Origin: Zoogloea sp041917255
GTDB taxonomy: Bacteria; Pseudomonadota; Gammaproteobacteria; Burkholderiales; Rhodocyclaceae
Direction: 5' to 3'
NCBI GenBank assembly: GCA_041917255.1
Contig: JAYRYA010000021.1
Span: forward strand, 1 to 64,000
Length of the DNA stretch: 64,000 nucleotides
Shown here: positions 7,524 through 15,112 of the stretch, piece by piece
How positions within the stretch are numbered: position 1 is the stretch's first letter
Layout: each line of letters opens with the position of its first letter
Notes under the pieces: model-generated
The model's database searches: none
Told to the model about the DNA's origin: nothing
What the model saw: only the letters and a program-made list of their open reading frames with translations
Program-made: the position numbers and the translations under genes

Positions 7524-8699
7524 TCAACCCAGCTGTTCCCGGCGGCGCGAAACCTCCAGCAGCAGCGCACTCAGTACCAGCGCCGCGGCGGCCAGCAGCA
7601 CGGGAAGTTCAAACCCGGCGTCGCGCCCGCGCACCGCAACCAGCAGCGGTCCGACGATCTGACCGACACCATAACAAGCAGTGATGAGCCCGATCCGCCG
7701 GGCGGTGGCCTGGGCGTCCGGTACCCGCGCAAGCCATTGGGAAAGCCCGGCGATGCCCATGAAGGTGCCACCCAGCAGCGCCGCACCGGCCATCGCCGAA
7801 GTCACGCCATCCACCAGCACCGGCAGCGCAACGCCCACTGCCTGGATCAGCGTCGCGGCGATCAGCACCGGATACACCCCGCGGCGGAACGAGAGTCGCA
7901 CCCACAGCGCCGTTGCCGGCAGCGCAGCGAGGCCCACCACGAGCCAGCCGGTAAGCGCCGCGTCGGCGGTGCCGGACTGACTGCGCAGGATCGTCGGCAG
8001 GAAGGTTGCATTGACGATGTAGCCAAACCCGGCCAGCCCATATGCTGCGGCCAGCCATCCCAGCGGCGGCGCCACTGCCGGGGTGCCGGGCACAGAGCCC
8101 GCAAGCGGCACCACGCGCCCCCGGGGTACCAGCACCGCGCCCACCGCCAGTGCCGCCACGCCTGCCACCATGCCCAGCATCCGCCACCCGACCAGGGCGC
8201 CACCGGCCAGTTGTTGGGCGACGATGGCCGAGGTGACGATGCCTGCGCCGACCCCCATGTAATGCAGCGCACTCCACCCCGCCGCGCCCACGTCGGCCAG
8301 ACTGCGCAACACGATGCCGGTGGCGTAGACATAGACCGCTGCGCTCGCCACGCCCGACACGAAGCGCAGCGCGCACCAGCCGCCAAAGCCGAGGTCGACA
8401 CTCATCGCCCAGGTGGTGAGCACGCTGGCAATCAATCCGCCGGCGAGCCGCCGCGCCGGGTTTGCGTTACGACTGAACGCCGTCCACAAGGCGCCAGCCA
8501 GATAGCCCAGGTAGTTCATGGCGGCCAGCAAGCCGGCGCTGCCGATGTCCACCAGCCCGTCGTCGCGCATCTGGGGAAGCAGCGCGGTGAAGGCAAAACG
8601 GCCAATGCCCATCGCCAGCAGCAGGGAGAGCAGCCCAGCGGCGGCAATGACCGGTGGGCTGGAAAGGAAGGATGGAACTGGAACGGTGGTGCTCTGCAT
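7524..8699 (-). CDS. MFS transporter, YbfB/YjiJ family
   Basis: A 391-residue major facilitator with about 12 hydrophobic helices, an inner-membrane secondary transporter. The early GIGRFAFTALLPQM segment is characteristic of the YbfB/YjiJ branch, whose substrates are generally unknown. It lies upstream of two tautomerase genes on the same strand and is transcribed divergently from a LysR regulator across a 98-bp gap, the common layout for a LysR-controlled exporter operon. Confidence 0.87.
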   Translation of the reverse strand: MQSTTVPVPSFLSSPPVIAAAGLLSLLLAMGIGRFAFTALLPQMRDDGLVDIGSAGLLAAMNYLGYLAGALWTAFSRNANPARRLAGGLIASVLTTWAMSVDLGFGGWCALRFVSGVASAAVYVYATGIVLRSLADVGAAGWSALHYMGVGAGIVTSAIVAQQLAGGALVGWRMLGMVAGVAALAVGAVLVPRGRVVPLAGSVPGTPAVAPPLGWLAAAYGLAGFGYIVNATFLPTILRSQSGTADAALTGWLVVGLAALPATALWVRLSFRRGVYPVLIAATLIQAVGVALPVLVDGVTSAMAGAALLGGTFMGIAGLSQWLARVPDAQATARRIGLITACYGVGQIVGPLLVAVRGRDAGFELPVLLAAAALVLSALLLEVSRRREQLG

Positions 8700-8757
8700 G
8701 ACGTCGCTCCCGGTTGCGGATGCGTGCAGGTTACGCGGGACAGATCAGCATTAAAAA

Positions 8758-8773
8758 TGATTTAATAGGATCA
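8758..8773. promoter_or_regulatory. Candidate LysR-type operator
   Basis: Imperfectly spaced dyad TGAT-N8-ATCA in the AT-rich part of the gap between the divergent MFS gene and LysR gene. Position suits an autoregulatory LysR site, but the motif is short and could occur by chance. Confidence 0.3.
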
Positions 8774-8797
8774 ACTTAATCTCAAAAAGAGATGACT

Positions 8798-9703
8798 ATG
8801 GATCTCGCCGATCTTCGCCTCTTTCGCGCCGTGGCCGCGGAAGGCAGCGTCACCCGCGCCGCCCAGCGCCTCCACACGGTGCAGTCCAATGTCACCACCC
8901 GCCTGCGCCTGCTGGAAGAAAGCCTGGGCACACCGCTATTCGACCGCATCAATCGGCGCCTGGTCATCACGCCGGCCGGCAGCCTGCTGGAGAACTACGC
9001 CGACCGTCTGCTCAATCTCGCCGACGAGGCCCGAGACGCGGTGCGCAGCGCGGCCGCACCTCAGGGGCTGCTGCGCCTGGGCTCGATGGAAACCACCGCC
9101 GCCACCCGGTTGCCAGCGGTCATTGCGGATTTCAGGCGGAGTCATCCCCAGGTCGAGCTGCGTCTTGCCACTTCGCACACCGCGGGTCTGGTGCAGGACG
9201 TGCTGGCTCACCAGCTCGACGCGGCCCTCGTCGCCGGCCCGATCATGCATCCGGATCTCGAACAGCTTCCGGTGATCCGCGAGGAGCTGGTGCTCATCAG
9301 CGCCGCCGACTGGGCGCCGATCGCATCGACGGCCGATCTCGTTGCCCGAGGGCCGGTGGAGCTGATCACCTTCCGCGAAGGCTGCAGCTATCGCCAGCGC
9401 CTGCTCGACTGGCTATGGCGCGACGGCGTGTCCATCGCCCGCACCAGCAGCTTCGGCACCTTCGAGGCGATCGTGGGCTGTGTGGCGGCGGGGATGGGGG
9501 TGAGCCTGGTGCCGCGGGCGATTGTCAAAGGGCATCTTGCCGGCACAGCCGACGTGCTAAAGGCGCATCCGGTGCCGGCTGATGTGGGCTGGGTGACGAC
9601 GGTGATGATCTGGCACAAGGCACGCAGCCGCCAGCCGGCACGGGAGGCTTTTGCCAGCAGTCTGGCCGCGAGGCTCGGTCAACTTGAGGAGACGCAGCCA
9701 TGA
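8798..9703 (+). CDS. LysR-family transcriptional regulator
   Basis: A 301-residue DNA-binding regulator with an N-terminal winged HTH (about residues 2-60: DLADLRLFRAVAAEGSVTRA, then AQRLHTVQSNVTTRL) and a periplasmic-binding-protein-like effector domain (about 88-295). Two adjacent starts exist; ATG 8798 is chosen because AAAGAG at 8786-8791 gives it a 6-nt spacer while ATG 8792 would have none. Divergent from the MFS/tautomerase genes, which it probably regulates; effector unknown. Its stop overlaps the ATG of the following gene, so they are translationally coupled. Confidence 0.9.
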   Translation: MDLADLRLFRAVAAEGSVTRAAQRLHTVQSNVTTRLRLLEESLGTPLFDRINRRLVITPAGSLLENYADRLLNLADEARDAVRSAAAPQGLLRLGSMETTAATRLPAVIADFRRSHPQVELRLATSHTAGLVQDVLAHQLDAALVAGPIMHPDLEQLPVIREELVLISAADWAPIASTADLVARGPVELITFREGCSYRQRLLDWLWRDGVSIARTSSFGTFEAIVGCVAAGMGVSLVPRAIVKGHLAGTADVLKAHPVPADVGWVTTVMIWHKARSRQPAREAFASSLAARLGQLEETQP

Positions 9704-10308
9704 TGGACATCCAGCCCGAAAAGCCTTGGTCAGCCGCCTGCGAGCGCAATCGCGATCCGATCCTGGCCGTATTGCGCGCGCACTTTGCCGACCGGCGCCG
9801 GGTGCTGGAGGTGGGCTCGGGCACCGGGCAACATGCGGTGCACTTTGCTGCCGCCCTGCCCCACCTCGTCTGGCAGACCAGCGACCGGCCCCAATGGCTG
9901 GCGGGTATCCGCCTGTGGCTGGATGAAGCGGCGCGGCCCAACACCCCACCGCCGCTGGCGCTGGACGTGACCCGCCCATGGCCGGAAAGTGGCTTCGACG
10001 CGGCGTTCTCGTCCAACACCCTGCACATCATGGGCTGGCCGGAGGTGGAAGCCTTCTTCGCCGGGCTTGATGGCGCACTCGCCGCCGACGCCGTGCTGGC
10101 GATCTACGGGCCGTTCAATTACGAGGGAAGATTCACCAGCGAAAGCAACGCTGCCTTCGATGCCGCGCTGCGGGCCGATGACCCGAAGCGCGGCATCCGC
10201 GACCTGGCGGACGTGGATGCGCTTGCCCGTGCCCGCGGATTTGTGCTGATGGAGGACCGGGCCATGCCCGCCAACAACCGTTGCGTGGTGTGGCGGCGCA
10301 AGCCCTGA
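9700..10308 (+). CDS. DUF938 family methyltransferase-like protein
   Basis: A 202-residue protein with a class I SAM-methyltransferase fold: motif I is VLEVGSGTGQHAVHFA (about residues 30-45), and the later FSSNTLHIMGWPEVEAFF and YGPFNYEGRFTSESNAAFD segments are typical of DUF938 proteins. Substrate is not known for the family. The start overlaps the LysR stop by 4 bp (GAGGAGAC ribosome binding site at about 9687). ATG 9703 is an equally possible start one codon later. Confidence 0.82.
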   Translation: MMDIQPEKPWSAACERNRDPILAVLRAHFADRRRVLEVGSGTGQHAVHFAAALPHLVWQTSDRPQWLAGIRLWLDEAARPNTPPPLALDVTRPWPESGFDAAFSSNTLHIMGWPEVEAFFAGLDGALAADAVLAIYGPFNYEGRFTSESNAAFDAALRADDPKRGIRDLADVDALARARGFVLMEDRAMPANNRCVVWRRKP

Positions 10309-10312
10309 TGGG

Positions 10313-10837
10313 TCAGGAGCGGTTGAGGCCGAGCAGCCCCATTGGTCCGTTGGAGGTGTTGAGCACCACCGAGCCGATGCCGCCACCCTGCTGCTGTTGC
10401 ACACCGAAGATGGTCAGCGCGCCGGTGTCAAACGAGAACACGTCACTGCCCACCTTCATCAAAAGCTTGGCGGAGTTGGGAAACCAGGCGTAGGACATGT
10501 CGTTCTGGCTGCCGGAGGTGGAGGGAAAGCCCAGCTCCGCCGGCCACCAGTTGGCGTTGTTCACAAAGCCGCCGCCGAAGGACGGCGCAGCCTGCTGCAC
10601 CGCCTCGCGGTGCTGGGAAAGATCGGACAGCAGCGCGCCGACGCGCCATTTCAGGCTTTCGTTGAACATGTCGCCGATCATCATCATGCCACCGCTCATC
10701 CACTGGCCCATGCCGCCCAGTTCGGGGTGACTGAACTGGGCCTGGCTGAAGCCGCCGGCCTGCAGCGCGGCATAGGCGGCACGACCGGCATCGGCACTGA
10801 ATCCGTGGCGGGCGGCGATATCGTCGATTGTGCTCAT
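10313..10837 (-). CDS. Conserved hypothetical protein, SHOCT-like
   Basis: A 174-residue soluble protein without a signal peptide. The segment FSHPELGGMGQWMSGGMMMIGD (split here: FSHPELGGMGQW, then MSGGMMMIGDMF) resembles proteins annotated in proteobacteria as SHOCT-domain or unnamed conserved proteins. C-terminally there is a Gly/Gln-rich patch VQQQQGGGIGSV. No catalytic motif can be named. Start ATG 10837 follows AGGAGAACC. It converges on the DUF938 gene with a 4-bp gap. Function unknown. Confidence 0.7.
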   Translation of the reverse strand: MSTIDDIAARHGFSADAGRAAYAALQAGGFSQAQFSHPELGGMGQWMSGGMMMIGDMFNESLKWRVGALLSDLSQHREAVQQAAPSFGGGFVNNANWWPAELGFPSTSGSQNDMSYAWFPNSAKLLMKVGSDVFSFDTGALTIFGVQQQQGGGIGSVVLNTSNGPMGLLGLNRS

Positions 10838-10890
10838 GAGGGTTCTCCTGTCGGAATGATCTGAAAAATTGGTTCGCCGTTTCGGGCGAG

Positions 10891-11769
10891 TCAGATTGAG
10901 GTGGGGCCGTCGTCGGTGGACAGGGCTTCGGGCAGGCGACGTGGGAGCTCGGCACCCGAAAACGTGTCTTCGATGGCGACGATGGAGATACTGGGCGGCC
11001 CGGCACGTACGCCGCCGAAGATCGTCGCGTAGGACACGTCGGCCGCGTCGCGACCGATGCCGAAACGCATCAGCCCCATGGGAATCGCGGTGCCGGAAGG
11101 GTCGAAAAGATACCAGCGATCGCCCAGGAAGACTTCGACATAGGCGTGAAAATCGCTTGGGCCGAGGGCGGGGTCGGCGCCGTAGTCGATCCCCGTGGCA
11201 AAACGCGCGGGTATGTTGAGCGCCCGACACAGGGCGATCATCAGGTGGGCGAAGTCGCGGCACACGCCCACGCGGTCGTGGAGCGTATCGATGGCCGATG
11301 TACTGGCGTTGGTGGTGGCCGACTTGAAGCGCACGTGACCCGCAACCCAGTCGCAAATGGCCTTGACCCGGGAATAACCGGGCGGCAGCTGGCCAAACTC
11401 GCGCAGGGCCACGTCGTACAGCCGGTCGGACTGGCAGTAGCGGCTGGGATAGAGATAGGTAAGAACCTCGGCCGGCAGGCGCGAGACGGGCTGCTCGGCG
11501 ATGAGCGCCGGAGCTGCCACGTGGTGCTGGACTTCAACCGTGGCGCTGTAGCGCAGACGCAGCGGGCCGGGCTCGGCCTTAAGACGCATGTAGCGGTTGC
11601 CAGTGGTGGCGTCGGTATGAACCTGCGGAAGCAGGAACTGGCCGATTTCCATCATTTCCGTCACCACCCGCTGACGACGGGTGTGGGCGGCGTGGATGTT
11701 GAAGATGAAATCGCAGCCGGGGGCCGCAACCTCATATTTCAATTCCACAGAAAACTTCAGCCTGACCAT
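10891..11769 (-). CDS. Transglutaminase-like family protein
   Basis: A 292-residue protein with an N-terminal beta-rich domain (about 1-110) and a transglutaminase/protease-like core. The triad is visible: Cys170 (VGVCRDFAHL), His208 (SDFHAYVEV) and Asp223 (LFDPSG). Such proteins act as cysteine peptidases or amide-hydrolysing enzymes; actual substrate unknown, and no signal peptide is seen. ATG 11769 is preferred over in-frame starts at 11775 and 11820 because GGA sits 6 nt upstream of it. Monocistronic in appearance. Confidence 0.83.
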   Translation of the reverse strand: MVRLKFSVELKYEVAAPGCDFIFNIHAAHTRRQRVVTEMMEIGQFLLPQVHTDATTGNRYMRLKAEPGPLRLRYSATVEVQHHVAAPALIAEQPVSRLPAEVLTYLYPSRYCQSDRLYDVALREFGQLPPGYSRVKAICDWVAGHVRFKSATTNASTSAIDTLHDRVGVCRDFAHLMIALCRALNIPARFATGIDYGADPALGPSDFHAYVEVFLGDRWYLFDPSGTAIPMGLMRFGIGRDAADVSYATIFGGVRAGPPSISIVAIEDTFSGAELPRRLPEALSTDDGPTSI

Positions 11770-11939
11770 GGGCATTCCAAATGGGGCTTCTTTGACGCGG
11801 GATTGCGCCTGATTCAGCAAGAAAAATAAGCCCTGCTCGGGCAGCAGCGCGACGCCGGCCCGGTAGCAAGACCCATCATCCTACTCTGCGGCGCCGCAAC
11901 ATGGCGGCTTTTCTGCCCTGCTGACAGGTTTTCGGGGGG

Positions 11940-12758
11940 TCAGCCGCGGTAGCGATTGACTTCGTCACGGGTTGACAGAGCCACCTTGCGTGCGGCTTCG
12001 GCGAAATCCTCGCCCTTGCCGGCGTAAAGGATGGCTCTCGACGAAGAGATCATCAGCCCCGTGCCCGCGGCAGTGCGGCCCGCCTTGACAGTGGCTTCCA
12101 CATCGCCGCCCTGGGCGCCGATGCCGGGCACCAGCAGCGGCAGATCGCCGACGATGGCCCGCACGTCGGCGAGTTCCTGAGGGAAGGTCGCGCCGACCAC
12201 CAGTGCGTTCTGGCCGTGGGTGTTCCACTTGCCAGCCACCAGTTCGGCGACATGCTGATACAGCTTGCGACCACCGGCGATTTCGAGGTTCTGCAGATCC
12301 GACCCGCCCGGATTGGAGGTGCGGCACAGCACGATCAGTCCTTTGTCGGCGAACTCGAGATAGGGCTCGACGGAGTCGAAGCCCATGTAGGGATTGACGG
12401 TGAGCGCGTCGGCCTGAAAGCGCTCGAAGGCCTCGCGGGCGTACTGCTGGGCGGTGGCGCCGATGTCGCCGCGCTTGGCGTCCAGCACAACGGGCACCTG
12501 CGGGTGCGTGTCGTGGATGTGGGCGATGAGATCCTGCAACTGATCCTCGGCGCGGGCGGCGGCAAAGTAGGCGATCTGCGGCTTGAACGCACAGGCCAGG
12601 TCGGCGGTGGCATCGACGATGCCCTTGCAGAAAGCCAGCACGGCGTCCGGGCGACCCTTCAGGTGAGCGGGAAAGCGGGCGATGTCGGGGTCGAGACCGA
12701 CGCATAGCAGAGAATCGTGGCGCTGCCAGGCGGCAGCCAGCTTGGAACGGAAATCCAT
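11940..12758 (-). CDS. pyrF: Orotidine 5'-phosphate decarboxylase
   Basis: Catalyses the last step of UMP synthesis, decarboxylation of OMP. The 272-residue length and the motif VVLDAKRGDIGATA place it in the longer type-2 PyrF group. Later GIGAQGGDVEATVKAG is the phosphate-binding loop region. ATG 12758 starts the conserved MDFRSKLAAAW; an upstream in-frame ATG at 12863 is rejected because its extension is not family-like. No pyrimidine neighbours, as usual for pyrF. Confidence 0.93.
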   Translation of the reverse strand: MDFRSKLAAAWQRHDSLLCVGLDPDIARFPAHLKGRPDAVLAFCKGIVDATADLACAFKPQIAYFAAARAEDQLQDLIAHIHDTHPQVPVVLDAKRGDIGATAQQYAREAFERFQADALTVNPYMGFDSVEPYLEFADKGLIVLCRTSNPGGSDLQNLEIAGGRKLYQHVAELVAGKWNTHGQNALVVGATFPQELADVRAIVGDLPLLVPGIGAQGGDVEATVKAGRTAAGTGLMISSSRAILYAGKGEDFAEAARKVALSTRDEVNRYRG

Positions 12759-12898
12759 GGGACGGATGGGCCGGAGTCGGCCGGGCAGTTGAGTGTCGTC
12801 CCCCATTTTACCAGTCCGGGGCGGATCGCCGTTCGCTGTGCAGAATGGCACATGTTGCGTCACAGCATGCTCCAGCCCGTTTCAGCACATCAGAGGCA

Positions 12899-12919
12899 GT
12901 TGTTCAGGAAATGAACAAC
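12899..12919. promoter_or_regulatory. Perfect dyad, candidate activator site
   Basis: GTTGTTC-N7-GAACAAC, a perfect 7-bp inverted repeat about 100-120 bp upstream of the sigma-54-like element, the distance range at which enhancer-binding proteins usually bind. It has no T-tract and no gene ends immediately before it, so it is unlikely to be a terminator. Confidence 0.4.
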
Positions 12920-13016
12920 AAAAATGTGACAGAAAAACACGTTCCAGGCCCCAAAAACAAAAAATCCTTTTGTGATCATAAGCTTGATCTATCTCCATCC
13001 GGTGTGAACCGCGAAC

Positions 13017-13032
13017 TGGCACAGCGCTCGCA
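13017..13032 (+). promoter_or_regulatory. Sigma-54-like promoter upstream of the porin
   Basis: TGGCAC-N5-TCGCA matches the RpoN consensus TGGCAC-N5-TTGCA with a single mismatch and the correct GG-to-GC spacing. It ends 140 bp before the porin start, implying a leader of about 130 nt. Confidence 0.4.
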
Positions 13033-13172
13033 AAGGATAGTGCGCTCCGTAACGGCGTGTTTCAAAGCGCAATCGACGCTGGAATGCGGCAACGGGAGGA
13101 GCGGAGCACAAGCGCAGGGCTGAGGCCACTGCGCTGGTGAAATCAATCAGAAAATTCCGGAGACAAAAGATC

Positions 13173-14399
13173 ATGAAGAAGTCCCTGCTGGCTCAGTCCG
13201 TCGCCCTCGCCTGCCTTGCCGCTGCTGCCGGCGGCGCCCAAGCCGTTAGCTTCACCCAGAACGATGTGACCCTCGACATCAACGGCACCATCAACGGCTT
13301 CTATGTCAATCGCGAGTCCAAGACCACCGTTGCCGGCGGCCCCGAAACCAAGACCCAGAACAGCGCCCTGACCAATGGCCTGCTGCCGGGCTGGATCAAC
13401 TTCGTGGTGACCACCAAGGCGGCCGACCAGGACATCAAGGCCCACTTCAGCTTTGCCCCCGGCATCAACGATTCTTCCTCCGTGGTCGGCCTGCCCTCCA
13501 CTGTCGGCACCGGCGCCGGTGCAGTGCCGGGCGCTACCAGCCCCTACAGCCAGATCGACGTGCGTAACGTGTACTTCCAGTTCGGCAACAACGACTGGGG
13601 CACCCTCAAGTTCGGTCGCGACATCGGCCTGTTCGGCCAGAACATCATCCTCTCCGACATGACCCTGCTGGGCGTTGGCGGCACCTCGAACGCCGGCATC
13701 CCGTTCAACACCACCTTCGGCATGATCGGCCACGGTTACATGTACACCGGCTTCCAGGCCCAGATCACCTACACCACGCCGAACTTCGACGGCCTGCAGG
13801 CTTCTGCCGGTATTTTCCAGCCCAGCCAGTTTGCCGGTGACCAGACCAAGACCCCTGGCTTCCAGGCCAAGGTCGATTACGACTGGAAGGGCATGGCCCC
13901 TGGCAAGGTCTGGGGCGGCCTGATCACCCAGAGCACCAGCTGCTCCAAGGGCGGCGCCTGTGACGGCGTCACCAGCCCGAAGAGCTTCACCGCCTCCGGC
14001 TACGAAATCGGCGCCAAGGCCGGCATGAACAACTTCGGCGCTGTCGCCTACGCCTTCACCGGCAAGGGCCTGGGCCTGTCCACCGTGGGCGCCCAGTTCT
14101 TCGGCGGCTCCGACGGTCTCGGCAACAAGACCGACTCCAAGGGCTATTTCCTGCAGGGCACCTACCAGTACAACAAGACCAAGTTCGGCATCAACTTCGG
14201 TCAGAACAAGGACAACGACGGCATTCTCGGCGCCGGTAACGAGCGCAAGAACAAGGCCTACACCCTGGGCGTCTATCACAGCCTGAACAAGTTCGTGACC
14301 CTGGTCGGCGAACTGAACCAGGAAAAGATCACCAGTACCGTGGATGACAGCGAAACCAAGAACCGCACCCTGTCCGCCGGCGCGATCCTGTTCTTCTAA
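13173..14399 (+). CDS. Outer-membrane porin (Gram-negative porin family)
   Basis: General-diffusion or selective porin, predicted 16-stranded beta-barrel trimer. The 408-residue precursor has a signal peptide (MKKSLLAQSVALACLAAAAG) with probable cleavage at GGAQA/VSFTQ, many alternating-hydrophobicity strands, and the C-terminal phenylalanine (GAILFF) recognised by the BAM machinery. Family features include YFQFGNNDWGTLKFGRDIGL. Start ATG 13173 follows CCGGAGACAAAAGATC; an earlier in-frame start at 13137 lacks a signal-peptide profile. Codon use is very even and GC-ending, as in highly expressed genes. A sigma-54-like promoter lies upstream and a clear terminator follows. Confidence 0.9.
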   Translation: MKKSLLAQSVALACLAAAAGGAQAVSFTQNDVTLDINGTINGFYVNRESKTTVAGGPETKTQNSALTNGLLPGWINFVVTTKAADQDIKAHFSFAPGINDSSSVVGLPSTVGTGAGAVPGATSPYSQIDVRNVYFQFGNNDWGTLKFGRDIGLFGQNIILSDMTLLGVGGTSNAGIPFNTTFGMIGHGYMYTGFQAQITYTTPNFDGLQASAGIFQPSQFAGDQTKTPGFQAKVDYDWKGMAPGKVWGGLITQSTSCSKGGACDGVTSPKSFTASGYEIGAKAGMNNFGAVAYAFTGKGLGLSTVGAQFFGGSDGLGNKTDSKGYFLQGTYQYNKTKFGINFGQNKDNDGILGAGNERKNKAYTLGVYHSLNKFVTLVGELNQEKITSTVDDSETKNRTLSAGAILFF

Positions 14400-14473
14400 A
14401 CCGCACACTCCGGATGGACGGGCCGCCACAGGCCCGCCATCGAAACAGTCTCTTGCTGTGTTCTCCCTCCTTC

Positions 14474-14501
14474 TGGCGCCCCCGTGGCGCCATCTTTTTT
14501 T
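14474..14501 (+). terminator. Rho-independent terminator of the porin gene
   Basis: Perfect 7-bp stem TGGCGCC/GGCGCCA with a 5-nt loop, followed by TCTTTTTTT. Located 75 bp after the porin stop. Confidence 0.9.
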
Positions 14502-14535
14502 GTATTGTCCGATCTTCGCCCTCCCGGAGCCGCCG

Positions 14536-15009
14536 ATGCTGCGCCCCATTCTCGCTGCACTCGCCATTGTTGTTTCCGCTGCGGCTGTCGCCGACGGCAT
14601 CGTCGAACAGCGCATCATCCCGAGCCGTTACGCCGACGCCCGCGAGGCACTGGTGGATGCGATCGAGGCCGAAGGGCTGATTCCCTCCCCGCCGAGCGTC
14701 TTCGGTGACATGCTGTCCCGCACTGGCCCGGCGCTGGGCGAAGACAAGCCCGTCTATGCCCAGGCTGAAGTGCTGCACTTCTGCAGCGCCCGCATCGCCT
14801 GGCAGATGGCGAAGGAGAACCCCCTCAACGTGGCTCAGTGCCCGCTGTCGATGGCGATCTTCACCCTGCCGGGTGAGCCTTTCACTGTACGTCTGGCCTG
14901 GCGCAGCGCGGTGGGCGACAGCCCCGGCGCCCGCGCTGCCAACACCCTGCTCGCCCGCATCGCCCGGCAGACCACCGACAATGCCGGACGCGTCGGCGTT
15001 CGCGACTGA
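14536..15009 (+). CDS. DUF302 domain protein, secreted
   Basis: A 157-residue protein with an N-terminal hydrophobic signal (MLRPILAALAIVVSAAAVAD), cleavage likely after VADG or AVA. The mature part resembles DUF302 proteins (TT1751-like fold): YADAREALVDAIEAEGLIP and the conserved CSARIAWQMAKENP and CPLSMAIFTLPGE segments. DUF302 proteins have been linked to small-molecule binding, but no reaction is established. Start ATG 14536 is preceded by CGGAGCCGCCG. Between porin terminator and parE; no operon partner. Confidence 0.8.
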   Translation: MLRPILAALAIVVSAAAVADGIVEQRIIPSRYADAREALVDAIEAEGLIPSPPSVFGDMLSRTGPALGEDKPVYAQAEVLHFCSARIAWQMAKENPLNVAQCPLSMAIFTLPGEPFTVRLAWRSAVGDSPGARAANTLLARIARQTTDNAGRVGVRD

Positions 15010-15112
15010 AGGTGATCGATCGCCTCCGAGCACCACGACGCCTCGCCGGAAAGCGGAACGCGCGGTATAGTCCGCAGCGCTTCGAAAACCCCACCGCATT
15101 CACGCCTCAAGC

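Larger units (their letters stand above)
12759..13172. other. Long intergenic region between pyrF and the porin gene
   Basis: No coding sequence is supported in these 414 bp. The left part is the pyrF upstream region. The right part is comparatively AT-rich and holds a perfect 7-bp dyad (12899-12919), a sigma-54-like promoter (13017-13032) and the porin ribosome binding site (GGAG at 13159). Confidence 0.7.

Noticed and set aside
11885..11912. Hairpin GCCGC...GCGGC followed by TTTT between the transglutaminase gene and pyrF
   Set aside because: The T-tract is on the plus strand, where no gene ends; on the minus strand there is no T-tract, so a terminator is not supported.
13143..14618. A 491-codon open frame antisense to the porin gene
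   Set aside because: High-GC codon bias of the porin creates an open antisense frame; its translation is low-complexity and the porin on the other strand has signal peptide, barrel strands and terminator.
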